Shown: positions 43,442 to 53,278, counted from the stretch's first letter. The stretch: DNA of 64,000 bases from CAVVTR01 sp963751245 (GCA_963751245.1 CAVVTR010000012.1:124001-188000), one strand, 5' to 3'. The notes: generated from the sequence alone by a model not told the origin. Program-made: numbers and translations.

Positions 43442-45813
43442 GGACGCCGCGGGCGGGTGCGGCATCCGCCCGCGGGCGCGTCGCCCGGGTGGCAGGGGCC
43501 GCCTGCGGCGCGATGCTGCTCGCCGCCATCGCGGCGGTGGTGTCGGCACCGTCCCCGGACACGCTCCTGGCGCGGACGTCCGGCCCCTCGGTGACGCTCC
43601 TCGACCGCCACGGCCGTCCCCTCCGGTTCGTCCCCGACCCGGCTGGCGTCCGCCGGCGCCCGCTCGGCCCCGAGGCTGTTGGGCCCTACCTCCTGGGCGC
43701 CGTCCTGGCGGCGGAGGACCGCCGCTTCTTCGTCCACCCGGGGATCGATCCGCTGGCCCTGGCCCGCGCGGCCTGGCAGGACCTCCGGGCGCGCCGGATC
43801 GTCTCCGGGGGCTCGACCCTCACCATGCAGCTCGCAAGGATCTGCGACCCGCGCCCGCGCACGGTGCGCGGCAAGCTTGTCCAGATGGCGGAGGCGCTCA
43901 GGCTCGAGCTCGCCCTCTCCAAGCGCGAGATCCTCGCCGCCTACCTGTCCAGGGCGCCCATGGGCAACCGCGTCACCGGCTTCGCCGCCGCCGCCGAGGT
44001 CTACCTCGGCAAGCCCGTCTCGCAGCTCTCCCCCGCCGAGGCGGCGCTCCTCGCCGCCATACCGCGATCGCCCTCGGCGGCCAACCCCTGGCGCGGAGGG
44101 GAGGCGCTGCGGCGCCGGCGGGACGCGATCCTCGCGCGCATGGCCCGGCTCGCCTTCGTGGGCCGCGACGCCGCGGCCGCAGCCGCCGCAGAGCCGGTGG
44201 TCCTCGCCGCCGATCCCTTCGCCTATCCGGCGCCGCACTTCATCCGCCGGGTGCTCGACGAGCTCGGGCCCGCCCGGGCGTCGGCGGTCCGGGTGACGAC
44301 CACGCTGTCGCCGGAGCTGCAGCGGCGGGTGGAGGTCATCGTGCGCCGGCGCCTGGCGGAGCTCGCCGCCCACGGCGTCACCAGCATGGCGGTGGCGGTG
44401 CTGGACGTCACCACGGGGGAGTGGCTCGCGCTCGAGGGGTCGGGAGGCTTCTGGGACGCGGTGGACGGGCAGCTCGACGGCACCCGCACCCCCCGGCAGC
44501 CCGGCTCGGCGCTCAAGCCCTTCACCTACGCCGCGGCGTTCGACCGCGGGCTGTCACCGGCCTCGGTGCTGCCCGACATCCCGCGCGCCTTCACGTGGGC
44601 CGGGGGGACATGGACGCCGCGAAACTACGACGGCCGCTTCCACGGCCCCCTGCTGGCCCGCCAGGCGCTGGCGTGCTCGGTCAACGTGCCGGCCGCGGTG
44701 GTGCTCGACCGGATCGGGCCGACGGCGCTCCTCGACACCCTGCGCCGGGGAGGGATCACGACCCTCACCGGGGACGCGGGCTTCTACGGCCTGGGGCTGA
44801 CCCTGGGGGCCGGCGAGGTCCGGCTCGACGAGCTCACCGTCGCCTACGCCGCTCTCCTGCGCGGCGGCGAGTGGCGGCCCGCCCGCGCCTGGCGGGTGGC
44901 CGAGGATGAAGGCAGCGCCGTGGTCGCACGGCCTCCCGGTGAAGCGTCGCGGCGGATCTGCTCGCCGCAGGCGGCTGCCCAGGTCGTCGACGTCCTCGCC
45001 GACCCCGAGGCCAGGGCGCCCGCGTTCGGGGCGTGGAGCGTCCTGCGGCTGCCGTTTTCCGCCGCGGTGAAGACGGGCACCAGCGAGGGGTTCCGCGACA
45101 ACTGGTGCGTGGGGGGCACCGCGGAGGTGGCGGTGGGCGTGTGGTGCGGAAGCTTCGCCCGCGCGCCCATGGGCAACGTGTCAGGGGTCGCCGGCGCCGG
45201 GGACGTCTGGCGGGAGGTCGTGCTCGCGTGGGCGGAGCTGTTCCATCCGGGAGTCGACCTGGCCGCGAGACACACGCTCGCGCCGCTCCCGCCGGGGCTG
45301 CGCCGCGTGCCGGTGTGCGCCCTCTCGGGGCTGCGCGCCACGGCGGCGTGCCCGCGCGTCGTCACGGAGCTGCTGCGCCCGGAGCAGGCGCCGCGCCGCG
45401 AGTGCGACTGGCACGTGCGCGACGCCGCCGGCAGGGTGGCGGAGGTGTGGCCCCCCCTCTACCGCGACTGGGCCGCGGGGGAGGGGCGCCTGGCCGCGCC
45501 GGAGGCGCTCCGATCCGCTGCGCCGGTGCAGCCCCGCGGCGAGGTGGCGTTCCCCGAGATCCTCGCCCCCGCCGACGGTGACGCGTTCATCGTCGTCCCG
45601 GACCTGCCCCGCCGCTTCCAGACCCTCGAGCTGCGCTGCGCCGTGCCCGGCCGCCCCTCCGACGTGACCTGGCGGGTCGACGGCCGCGAGCTGGCGCGGC
45701 CGCCGTCCCCCTACGCCGCCTCGTGGGCTCTGGAGCCCGGCCGCCACGTCATCACCGTGGAGGCCGGAGGGGGCCGTTCCGCCCCCGTGACCGTCGAGGT
45801 CCACGGCGGCTGA
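43438..45813 (+). CDS. pbpC: Penicillin-binding protein 1C
   Basis: This 791-residue bifunctional peptidoglycan synthase has an N-terminal membrane anchor. The glycosyltransferase (GT51) domain shows EDRRFFVHPGID, SGGSTLTMQLAR and RKLVQM-like elements. The transpeptidase domain has SALK (Ser357-Lys360 in PGSALKPFTYAAA), SVN (ACSVNVP) and KTGTSEGF. The C-terminus (~700-791) is the PBP1C-specific BiPBP_C domain: 'LAPADGDAFIVVPDLPRRFQTLELRC'. It builds the cell wall alongside the A2M encoded just before by a 4-base overlap. Confidence 0.93.
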   Translation: MRTPRAGAASARGRVARVAGAACGAMLLAAIAAVVSAPSPDTLLARTSGPSVTLLDRHGRPLRFVPDPAGVRRRPLGPEAVGPYLLGAVLAAEDRRFFVHPGIDPLALARAAWQDLRARRIVSGGSTLTMQLARICDPRPRTVRGKLVQMAEALRLELALSKREILAAYLSRAPMGNRVTGFAAAAEVYLGKPVSQLSPAEAALLAAIPRSPSAANPWRGGEALRRRRDAILARMARLAFVGRDAAAAAAAEPVVLAADPFAYPAPHFIRRVLDELGPARASAVRVTTTLSPELQRRVEVIVRRRLAELAAHGVTSMAVAVLDVTTGEWLALEGSGGFWDAVDGQLDGTRTPRQPGSALKPFTYAAAFDRGLSPASVLPDIPRAFTWAGGTWTPRNYDGRFHGPLLARQALACSVNVPAAVVLDRIGPTALLDTLRRGGITTLTGDAGFYGLGLTLGAGEVRLDELTVAYAALLRGGEWRPARAWRVAEDEGSAVVARPPGEASRRICSPQAAAQVVDVLADPEARAPAFGAWSVLRLPFSAAVKTGTSEGFRDNWCVGGTAEVAVGVWCGSFARAPMGNVSGVAGAGDVWREVVLAWAELFHPGVDLAARHTLAPLPPGLRRVPVCALSGLRATAACPRVVTELLRPEQAPRRECDWHVRDAAGRVAEVWPPLYRDWAAGEGRLAAPEALRSAAPVQPRGEVAFPEILAPADGDAFIVVPDLPRRFQTLELRCAVPGRPSDVTWRVDGRELARPPSPYAASWALEPGRHVITVEAGGGRSAPVTVEVHGG

Positions 45814-45832
45814 GGCCCGCGTCCGTCGGGCG

Positions 45833-45838
45833 TATGAT
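45833..45838 (+). promoter_or_regulatory. -10 element (TATGAT) directly before the BNR protein start
   Basis: TATGAT (five of six -10 bases) ends six bases before GTG 45845 and there is no ribosome site between, so the mRNA is probably leaderless. It separates this gene from the pbpC transcript. Confidence 0.4.
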
Positions 45839-45844
45839 CGGACG

Positions 45845-48800
45845 GTGAGAAACCCGATCGCCGGCCCATCCTCCAGCGCTCCTCACCGCACGTTCGTCAT
45901 CGCCCTGGGGTCGCTCCTCGTCCTCTTCACGGGCCTCGCGGCGGCTCCCGCGCCGGCGCAGCCCGTCGATCCGGGAACCTTCTCCGCCCTGCGCTGGCGC
46001 CTCGTCGGACCGTTCCGCGCAGGCCGCTGCGTGACCGCCACCGGCGTGCCCGGCGAGCCCGACGTCTTCTACTTCGGCTCAGTCGGCGGCGGGGTTTGGA
46101 GGACCGTCGACGCCGGGCGCACGTGGCAGCCCGTCTTCGACGCCGAGCCCGTGGGTTCCATCGGCGCCATGGCGGTGGCGCCCTCCGACCCCCGGGTGCT
46201 CTACGTGGGCTCGGGCGAGGCGGACATGCGCTCCCAGATCTCGTACGGGAACGGGATGTACCGCTCCGCCGACGGCGGCGTCACGTGGACGCACATCGGC
46301 CTCGACGACACGCGCCAGATCGGCCGCGTCCTGGTCGACCCCCACGACCCCGACGTCGTCTACGTGGCGGCGCTGGGCCACGCCTACGGACCCAACGAGC
46401 AGCGCGGCGTGTTCCGCTCCAGGGACGGCGGCCGCACCTGGCAGCGGGTGCTCTTCAAGGACGCCGACACCGGCGCCATCGACCTGGCGTTCGACCCGCG
46501 GGACTCCCGGGTGATCTTCGCGTCCCTGTGGCAGACGCGGCGGCCCCCGTGGAACATCTACCCGCCCTCCAACGGGCCCGGCAGCGGGCTGTACCGCTCG
46601 GCGGACGGCGGCGACACCTGGCAGCGGATCAGCGGCCACGGCCTGCCGTCGGAGGGCCTGGGCCGCATCGGCATCGCGGTGGCGCCCACCGACCCTCAGC
46701 GCGTGTACCTCATCGTGGACGCCGACAAGGGCGGCCTCTACCGCTCCGACGACGGCGGCGGGACCTGGCGCCTGGCCGATGCCGAGAGCCGTATCTGGCA
46801 GCGGGGGTGGTACTTCGGCCGGGTCGCAGTGGACCCGAAGGACGCCGACACGGTGTACGTCATGAACACCGCCATGTACCGCTCCACCGACGGCGGCGCC
46901 ACGTTCACCTCCATCAAGGGCGCGCCGGGGGGCGACGACTACCACTTCCTGTGGATCGACCCGGACCGCCCGCAGCGCATGATCGTGGCCACCGACCAGG
47001 GCACCATCGTCACGGTGGACGCCGGCGCGACCTGGAGCTCGTGGTACAACCAGCCCACCGCGCAGCTCTACCACGTGGCCGCCGACAACGGATTCCCGTA
47101 CTGGGTCTGGGGCGCCCAGCAGGACAGCGGGGCTCTGGGCACGCCGACCCGCAGCGACCACCGCGCCATCACCTTCCGTGACTGGGAGCCGTGCCCCGCG
47201 GGGGGCGAATCCGGCACGCTGGCGCCGGACCCCCTCGACCCGGACGTCATCTACGGCGGAGCGGTGGAGCGCTGGGACCGGCGCAGCGGCGAGGTCCGGG
47301 ACGTCTCACCGACCCTGGCGTTCCCCGGCGACTACCGCCGCGCCTGGACGCTGCCCCTGGTGTTCAGCGAGCGTGACCCGCACGAGCTCTACTTTGCCAA
47401 CCAGTTCCTCTTCCGCACCACCGACGGCGGGAAGTCGTGGCGGAGGATCAGCCCCGACCTCACCCGCGAGGACCCCGGCGTGCCGCCGAACCTGGACCCC
47501 GCCACCGCGGCGGATGCGCCGGCGGGCAGGCGGCGCGGCGTGATCTACGCCATCGCCCCGTCTCCCGTGCGCGCCGGGGAGATCTGGGTGGGTACCGACG
47601 ACGGGTTGATCCAGGTGACCCGCGACGACGGAGCGACCTGGCACGACGTGACGCCGAGGGCGCTCACGCCGTGGAGCAAGGTCGCCATGCTGGTGGTGTC
47701 CCGCTTTGATCCCGACACGGTCTACGCCGCCGTGGACCGCCACCGTCTCGAGGACGTCCGGCCCTACCTCTACCGCACCGCCGACGGCGGCAAGACCTGG
47801 CGCAACGTCACCGCGGGCATTCCAGACGGCGACTACCTCAACTGCGTGCGCGAGGACCCCGTCCGCCGCGGGCTGCTGTTCGCCGGCACCGAGATGGGCG
47901 TCGAGGTGTCCTTCGACGGCGGCGACCACTGGCAGTCGCTGCAGCGCAACCTGCCGGCGGTGTCGGTGCGTGATCTCGCCATCCACGAGGGCGACCTCAT
48001 CGCGGCGACCCACGGGCGCTCCTTCTGGGTGATGGACGACATGACGCCGCTGCGCGAGGCCGGCGCGAAGGTGACGGAGAACGGCGCGTACCTCTTCGCG
48101 CCGCGGCCGGCCTGGCGCCAGCGTCCGGGCAGCGACGACGGCACGCCCGTCCCCAAGGACGAGCCCGCCGCCGAGAACCCGCCGGCCGGAGTCGCCATCG
48201 ACTACTACCTGAAGGTGGCGCCGCGGCAGCCGGTGGTCCTCGAGGTCCTCGACGGCGCGGGCCGGCTCGTCCGCCGCTTCGCCAGCGACGAGAAGGAGCG
48301 GCCGGTGAACCCGGCCGCGCTGCAGTTCCCGGCGTCGTGGGTGGCGCCGGAGCCCGTGCTCTCCGCCTCCCGCGGCATGCACCGCTGGATGTGGGACCTG
48401 CACTGGACCGGCCGCGGCGGCGCCCGCGCGTACCCGGGCGGGTGGCGCGGTGTCAGCGGCGGGCCGTGGGTCGTCCCGGGGACCTACACCGTGCGGCTCA
48501 CGGTGGAGGGCGCGAGCATCACGCGGCCGCTCACGGTGACGATGGACCCGCGGGTGAAGGCCTCGGCGGCGGACCTCCGGGAGCAGCTCGAGGTGTCCAT
48601 GCGGGTGATGCGCGCCCAGGACGGCGTGTCCGCGGCCATCACGGAGGCGGAGGGGCTGCTCCGCGGAGCACGCTCCGCGCAGAAGGCGGCCGCCGGCGCC
48701 GGACCGGAGGTCGCGGCGTCGCTGGAAGGGCTCGTCCGGGAGATCGAGGCCGTGGTCGGGGAGGAGGGACCGCGCTTCCAGCAACGGCCGGGTCCCCCGC

Positions 48801-49039
48801 CCCCGCCGACCGACCCGGCGAGCCTGCGTTCCGCCGACGGCGACCTCGCCCGGATCTACAGGACCGTCCAGGGCGCCGACGCGGCGCCGTCCCCCGACGC
48901 CCTCGCCGCCCTGCGCCAGGCCGAGGCGCTGGTGAAGGCGGGCGGGGCGCGCCTGGCCGCGGTGAAGGCAGGTCCCCTGGCGAGGGCCGACGCGCTCCTC
49001 GAGAAGGCGGGGCTCGAGCCCGTCGCGACGGGGTCCTGA
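45845..49039 (+). CDS. Secreted BNR/sortilin-type beta-propeller protein
   Basis: This 1064-residue exported protein has a signal peptide (1-38, ending APAQ). It carries about eight or more Asp-box/BNR units ('S.DGG.TW'): RTVDAGRTW, RSADGGVTW, RSRDGGRTW, RSADGGDTW, RSDDGGGTW, RSTDGGATF, RTTDGGKSW, RDDGATW, RTADGGKTW and SFDGGDHW. The propeller is followed by an Ig-like domain (LKVAPRQPVVLEVLDGAGRLV ... WMWDLHW) and a helical C-terminal region rich in Ala/Glu. This VPS10-domain family is abundant in Acidobacteriota; it is often annotated as glycosyl hydrolase, but no active-site residues are evident. Probably a surface or periplasmic binding protein. Confidence 0.85.
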   Translation: MRNPIAGPSSSAPHRTFVIALGSLLVLFTGLAAAPAPAQPVDPGTFSALRWRLVGPFRAGRCVTATGVPGEPDVFYFGSVGGGVWRTVDAGRTWQPVFDAEPVGSIGAMAVAPSDPRVLYVGSGEADMRSQISYGNGMYRSADGGVTWTHIGLDDTRQIGRVLVDPHDPDVVYVAALGHAYGPNEQRGVFRSRDGGRTWQRVLFKDADTGAIDLAFDPRDSRVIFASLWQTRRPPWNIYPPSNGPGSGLYRSADGGDTWQRISGHGLPSEGLGRIGIAVAPTDPQRVYLIVDADKGGLYRSDDGGGTWRLADAESRIWQRGWYFGRVAVDPKDADTVYVMNTAMYRSTDGGATFTSIKGAPGGDDYHFLWIDPDRPQRMIVATDQGTIVTVDAGATWSSWYNQPTAQLYHVAADNGFPYWVWGAQQDSGALGTPTRSDHRAITFRDWEPCPAGGESGTLAPDPLDPDVIYGGAVERWDRRSGEVRDVSPTLAFPGDYRRAWTLPLVFSERDPHELYFANQFLFRTTDGGKSWRRISPDLTREDPGVPPNLDPATAADAPAGRRRGVIYAIAPSPVRAGEIWVGTDDGLIQVTRDDGATWHDVTPRALTPWSKVAMLVVSRFDPDTVYAAVDRHRLEDVRPYLYRTADGGKTWRNVTAGIPDGDYLNCVREDPVRRGLLFAGTEMGVEVSFDGGDHWQSLQRNLPAVSVRDLAIHEGDLIAATHGRSFWVMDDMTPLREAGAKVTENGAYLFAPRPAWRQRPGSDDGTPVPKDEPAAENPPAGVAIDYYLKVAPRQPVVLEVLDGAGRLVRRFASDEKERPVNPAALQFPASWVAPEPVLSASRGMHRWMWDLHWTGRGGARAYPGGWRGVSGGPWVVPGTYTVRLTVEGASITRPLTVTMDPRVKASAADLREQLEVSMRVMRAQDGVSAAITEAEGLLRGARSAQKAAAGAGPEVAASLEGLVREIEAVVGEEGPRFQQRPGPPPPPTDPASLRSADGDLARIYRTVQGADAAPSPDALAALRQAEALVKAGGARLAAVKAGPLARADALLEKAGLEPVATGS

Positions 49040-49127
49040 CCCCCGCTCCGCCGGTCCGCCTTGCGTCGCCCGGCGGCACGGGCCACACTGGTCCAAAGCA
49101 CGAGGACCGGGCCGGAGGGAGGGGGCC

Positions 49128-50033
49128 ATGCCGCTGCACGTCATCGTCGGAGCCGGGCCGGTGGGGAGCGCCACCGCACGGCTCCTGGCCCGCCAGGGCG
49201 AACGGGTGCGGGTCGTCTCCCGGAGTGGCCGCGGGCCCGAGCACCCGGCCATCGAGCGGGTGGCGGCGGACGCCACCGACGCCGGCCGCCTGGGTGAGCT
49301 CGCCGAAGGCGCCGCGGCGCTCTACAACTGCGCGAACCCCGACTACACGAGGTGGCTCACCGACTGGCCGCCGCTGGCCGCGGCGTTCCTCGCCGCCGCG
49401 GAGCGCAGCGGCGCGGTGCTCGCGACGGCGAGCAACCTCTACGGTCACGGGCCGGTTTCCGGCACCATCACCCAGGACACGCCGCTGGCGGCGACCCATC
49501 CCAAGCTCCGGCTGCGCGCCGACATGTGGCGGGACGCCCTGGCGCGGCACGAGGCCGGCCGCCTCCGCGCCACCGAGGTCCGGGCCAGCGACTACATCGA
49601 GGCCAACTCCGTCTTCGCCATGCTGGTCGTGCCCTCCCTGCTCGCGGGCAGGCGGGCGTTCGTGCCGGCGCCCCTGGACGTGCCGCACACCTGGACCTCC
49701 ATCGCCGACGTGGCCCGCACCCTGGTGACGGTGGCGAAGGACGGGAGGGCGTGGGGGCGTGCCTGGCCGGTACCCAGCAACCCTCCGCTCACCCTGCGCG
49801 AGCTGTCAGGGCGCTTCGCCCGGGTGGCCGGCATCGAGAAGGCGCGCGTGAGCTCCATTCCCTATGCGGTGCTGTGGATGGCCGGGCTCTTCGTGCCGTT
49901 GCTGCGCGAGCTCCGCGCCACCTACTACCAGTTCGCGGAGCCCTTCGTCCTCGACGGCACCGCCACGGAGCGGACCTTCGGCCTCGCGCCCTCCGCCCTC
50001 GACGGCGCCCTCGCCGCCGCCGAGCGCAGGTGA
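49128..50033 (+). CDS. NAD(P)-dependent SDR (extended, epimerase-like)
   Basis: This 301-residue cytoplasmic Rossmann protein starts with a cofactor loop HVIVGAGPVGSATARLLA (GxGxxG form) and VRVVSRSG. It has no YxxxK active-site pair in the usual place: the region reads ASNLYGHGPVSG and later HEAGRLRATEVRASDYIEA. The C-terminal half (VPAPLDVPHTWTSIADVARTLV, then SNPPLTLREL) is that of the nucleotide-sugar epimerase group. The substrate is unknown. ATG 49128 follows GGAGGGAGG. It sits between the BNR gene and the antiporter, in its own short gap each side. Confidence 0.75.
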   Translation: MPLHVIVGAGPVGSATARLLARQGERVRVVSRSGRGPEHPAIERVAADATDAGRLGELAEGAAALYNCANPDYTRWLTDWPPLAAAFLAAAERSGAVLATASNLYGHGPVSGTITQDTPLAATHPKLRLRADMWRDALARHEAGRLRATEVRASDYIEANSVFAMLVVPSLLAGRRAFVPAPLDVPHTWTSIADVARTLVTVAKDGRAWGRAWPVPSNPPLTLRELSGRFARVAGIEKARVSSIPYAVLWMAGLFVPLLRELRATYYQFAEPFVLDGTATERTFGLAPSALDGALAAAERR

Positions 50034-50115
50034 GCGGGAGGCGGGGGATCCACCTCGCTGTGGCAGACTTGTAGCCCTCCGAACAGCTGCGAGAAGGCGA
50101 CGAAGGGAGCGAACC

Positions 50116-51372
50116 GTGCGTAAGGTCCTGCTTTTCTCCGCCCTGCTGATCCTCGGGCTGGCCGGCTCGCAGGTGCTGCCCGGCCTGATGGGACCGGCCC
50201 ACAAGGGCTTCTCCGCCGTGGTGACGTTCCTCACCATGACCGGACTGGCCTTCATCATGATCCACGTCGGCTACGAGTTCGAGCTCGACCGCGGTCGGCT
50301 GGCGAGCTACGGCTGGGACTACGTGGTCGCCATGACGACGGCGGGGCTGCCGTGGCTGCTGGCTGCGCTCTACTTCGTGTTCGTCATGCTGCCGGCCTCC
50401 TCCCGCACCTCGTGGGACGTGTGGAAGGAGGTGCTGATCGTCGGCCGGTTCGCTGCGCCCACCGCCACCGGCGTCCTCTTCGCCATGCTCGCCGCGGCGG
50501 GGCTCTCGGCCAGCTGGATGTTCCGCAAGACGCGCGTGCTCGTCATCTTCGACGACCTCGACACGGTCCTGCTGATGGTGCCGCTGAAGGTCATGCTGGT
50601 GGGCCTGGCGTGGCAGCTCGGGATCGTGGTGGCGCTCATGGCCGTCATGCTCTGGGTGGCGTGGCGGTGGCTGCACCGCGTGCGCATCCCGGTGCGCTGG
50701 CCCTGGGTGATGGGGTACGCGGTGCTCATCGCCGGTGTCAGCGAGCTGGTCTACGTGACCACCAGCGTCATCGACCACCGCGTCCCCATCCACCTGGAGG
50801 TGCTCCTGCCGGCGTTCGTGCTGGGCTGCGTGATGCACCGTCCCGCCGGCCACGACCCCCACGCCGACGACGCCCGCGAGGGCCATCAGGAGGGCCCCGA
50901 GTCGCCGGCCGAGCAGCGCGTCTCCACGGTGGTCTCGGCCGTGTTCATGGTGCTCGTCGGTCTGAGCATGCCCCTGTTCGGGGGCAGCGCCGGCGCCGCG
51001 GGGGGCTCCGCGCTGGCGGCCGCCGGCGAGGCGCTTCCGGGCGGATGGACCGCCATCGCCCTCCACGTCTTGGCCCTGACGGTGGTGATCAACCTGGGGA
51101 AGATGGTCCCGGCCGTGTGCTACCGGCGGGAGGCGCACTGGCGGGAACGGCTGGCGGTGGCCGTCGCCATGTGCCCCCGCGGCGAGGTCGGCGCCGGCAT
51201 CATCCTCTTGAGCCTCGACTACGGCATCGCCGGGCCGGTGGTCACCGTGGCCGTGCTCAGCCTGGCCCTCAACCTGTTGCTGACCCCGGCGTTCCTGGTG
51301 GCCGTGGCAGGGCTTCTCCGCGGCGTGCCGCAGGAGGCCCCGGGCCGGATGGCCGGCGTCGAGCCCGCGTGA
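50116..51372 (+). CDS. Cation/proton antiporter (CPA2-type)
   Basis: This 418-residue protein has ~11-12 helices. The pattern LIVGRFAAPTATGVLFAMLAA, FRKTRVLVIFDDLDTVLLMVPLKV and the late VAVAMCPRGEVGAGIILLSLDYGIAG matches sodium or potassium/proton antiporters of the CPA2/Kef/NhaS group. Acidic residues in the 'FDDLD' helix are likely ion-binding. A long hydrophilic His/Asp/Glu loop (PAGHDPHADDAREGHQEGPESP) lies in the middle. GTG 50116 has GAAGGGAG upstream. It follows the SDR gene; no regulatory domain (TrkA) is attached. Confidence 0.8.
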   Translation: MRKVLLFSALLILGLAGSQVLPGLMGPAHKGFSAVVTFLTMTGLAFIMIHVGYEFELDRGRLASYGWDYVVAMTTAGLPWLLAALYFVFVMLPASSRTSWDVWKEVLIVGRFAAPTATGVLFAMLAAAGLSASWMFRKTRVLVIFDDLDTVLLMVPLKVMLVGLAWQLGIVVALMAVMLWVAWRWLHRVRIPVRWPWVMGYAVLIAGVSELVYVTTSVIDHRVPIHLEVLLPAFVLGCVMHRPAGHDPHADDAREGHQEGPESPAEQRVSTVVSAVFMVLVGLSMPLFGGSAGAAGGSALAAAGEALPGGWTAIALHVLALTVVINLGKMVPAVCYRREAHWRERLAVAVAMCPRGEVGAGIILLSLDYGIAGPVVTVAVLSLALNLLLTPAFLVAVAGLLRGVPQEAPGRMAGVEPA

Positions 51373-51381
51373 GGGCTCCAG

Positions 51382-51780
51382 CTACTCCGCGGCCATCTCC
51401 ATGAGCTCCACCGGCGCGCCGTCGTGGACGATCATGGCCACGCGGATCCCCGCCGAGGGCTCGCTGGGAGGGGACAGGACGTCCTTCCCCTCCAGGGCGG
51501 CGTCGAGGTCGTCGACGACGAAGGCCACGTGGGGCACCGTGCGGATCAGCTCGTGCACGGGGCTCTTGGGGTCGAAGCGCATCCACTCGACGCCGTAGGG
51601 GCTGGTGGGAAAGCCGGACACGTGCATGCCGAGCGCCTCCAGGTGGACCTCGCCGGGGTGCGGCGTGGTGGTGGGCACGCCCACGTGGTGGAAGCGCCAC
51701 CCCCACTCCGCGGTCGCCCGGGGCGGCTCGCGGTCGCGGCGGAGCGGGCCTGTTTCCGCTCGTTCCCCGGTGCGGGGCAC
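51382..51780 (-). CDS. VOC-family (glyoxalase-like) protein
   Basis: This 132-residue protein contains a VOC-type domain from residue ~30: FHHVGVPTTTPHPGEVHLEALGMHV, then VPHVAFVVDDLDAALEGKDVL and a C-terminal APVELMEM. The paired beta-alpha-beta-beta-beta pattern with a His near the start and Glu near the end fits a metal-binding glyoxalase/dioxygenase fold. The substrate is unknown. The GTG start is three bases after the stop of the M28 gene, with GGGAGGG as site, so the two are cotranscribed. Confidence 0.75.
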   Translation of the reverse strand: MPRTGERAETGPLRRDREPPRATAEWGWRFHHVGVPTTTPHPGEVHLEALGMHVSGFPTSPYGVEWMRFDPKSPVHELIRTVPHVAFVVDDLDAALEGKDVLSPPSEPSAGIRVAMIVHDGAPVELMEMAAE

Positions 51781-51783
51781 GGC

Positions 51784-53127
51784 TCACTCCCTCCCGGTGG
51801 CGGCCGGCGCCGCGCGGCGTTGCAGCACCGTCCACACGATCCTGGATGCGAGCGCGCCGGCCCGGCCGATCGTCTCCGGAACCAGCCGGTCCGCGGTGTC
51901 GTCGGGGCTGTGGATGGTGTGCCGGCCGGACTGGATCGAGATCGCCGGAACGCCGGCCTGGGTGAAGGTCCGGTGGTCGGACATGAGCGACCGCGTGCGG
52001 AGCTCGAGGCCCAGCGCGGCGGCGCTGTCCTGGACCGCCCGGTCGAGCCAGGGGGGCGTGCAGGAGGCCGTGATGAACGGGAGCACACCGCGGTGCTGGA
52101 TGCGCCAGCGGCCGTCGCGCCCCTCCCACGCCCGTCCCGCGAGCTCGGCCGGGATCCGGTCGGCGCGGCCGCCCTCTCCGATGCCCTCGACCGTCGCGGG
52201 GGACCCGAGCTGAGGCCCGTCGGCGCCGCCGAGGGTGTCCAGGTTGACCACCGCCGCGATGTCCGGGAGCGCCGCCACGTGGCGCCTGAGGAACGTTCGC
52301 GACCCCACGGCCCCGAGCTCCTCGGCGCCGAAGGCGACCAGGGTGACCGGTCCGGGCAGGGCGGCTCCCGCCTCGCGAAAGAAGCGCGCGAGCTCGACGA
52401 GGGCGCCGAGCCCGGTGCCGTTGTCGTTCGCTCCGGGGCTCGACTGCCAGGCGTCGAGGTGGGCGGTGAGCAGGACGCCGGGGCCGGTGGCGCCGGGTGG
52501 GGCGACCCGGGCCACGAGGTTGGCCGAGCGCAGCGTCTCCACGTTCCCCTCGACCTGGAGCGACACGTGACGGTCGTCCTGGGCCGTGAAACGGGCGTAC
52601 TCCTCGCGGCCGACGCACACGACGAGCTTCGGGTCCTCGTCGAGCAGCATGAGGTGCACGAGGGGATGGTCCGTGACCACGATCCGGCCGGCGAGCCCCG
52701 GAGGGGGCTCGGCGCCGGCCGTCACGGGCACCGCCTCGCCGGAGAACGAGAGCTCGCCCGCGAAGGGGTCGAACGCCACGAGGACGGGCTCGACCGCACG
52801 TCCCGCCAGGGTGAGCGCCGCGGACCGGAGCTCGAACTCCTCGAAGGTGAAGGGCTCCTCGTGGGCCTCGATCCCGGCGTCGGCGAGCCTGGCCGCCACA
52901 TAGGCGCGTGCGGCCCGCTCGCCTTCGCTGGACGCGGGGCGGGGTCCTCGTCCGGCGAGATGTCCGGCGTGAGCGAGCACGCGCCGGGTGAACCCGGGGG
53001 GGAGCGGGCCTCTCGCGCCGTCCGCAGCCTGGCCGGCGGCCGTGGCGCACCACAGCGCGGCGACGGCGAGCAGAGCGGCGGCAGGAGCGGACGGACGTGG
53101 CCGGATTCCGGGGCGGTGCCGGTGCAC
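51784..53127 (-). CDS. Secreted M28-family zinc aminopeptidase
   Basis: This 447-residue exported protease has a signal peptide. It has a PA-like insert and the M28 ligands: His and Asp in TAHLDAWQSSPGANDNGTG, Glu-Glu in FGAEELGAVG, Asp in NLDTLGG and His in MSDHRTFTQAG. It should remove N-terminal amino acids from peptides in the periplasm or outside. The GTG start has GGAGGAGG upstream; the frame runs on further up to 53415 without a signal peptide. The VOC gene follows three bases downstream. Confidence 0.9.
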   Translation of the reverse strand: MHRHRPGIRPRPSAPAAALLAVAALWCATAAGQAADGARGPLPPGFTRRVLAHAGHLAGRGPRPASSEGERAARAYVAARLADAGIEAHEEPFTFEEFELRSAALTLAGRAVEPVLVAFDPFAGELSFSGEAVPVTAGAEPPPGLAGRIVVTDHPLVHLMLLDEDPKLVVCVGREEYARFTAQDDRHVSLQVEGNVETLRSANLVARVAPPGATGPGVLLTAHLDAWQSSPGANDNGTGLGALVELARFFREAGAALPGPVTLVAFGAEELGAVGSRTFLRRHVAALPDIAAVVNLDTLGGADGPQLGSPATVEGIGEGGRADRIPAELAGRAWEGRDGRWRIQHRGVLPFITASCTPPWLDRAVQDSAAALGLELRTRSLMSDHRTFTQAGVPAISIQSGRHTIHSPDDTADRLVPETIGRAGALASRIVWTVLQRRAAPAATGRE

Positions 53128-53278
53128 GGGAGCCTCCTCCGGGGCTCCTCGGCGCGGGCCCCGACACTGAGTACGCGCCGGTGGGCCCGGAGTTTCGCCG
53201 CGCACGCGGATCGTGCGAGGTTCGAGCGCCGACGTGGTGGTGACCGGGAGGGCCGAGCGGGTCCCCTCGAGGCGGGCC

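Noticed and set aside
37229..43549. Long antisense frames (up to ~1080 codons) across the alpha-2-macroglobulin gene
   Set aside because: Low-complexity His/Arg/Gly sequence with no domain; shadows of the real gene.
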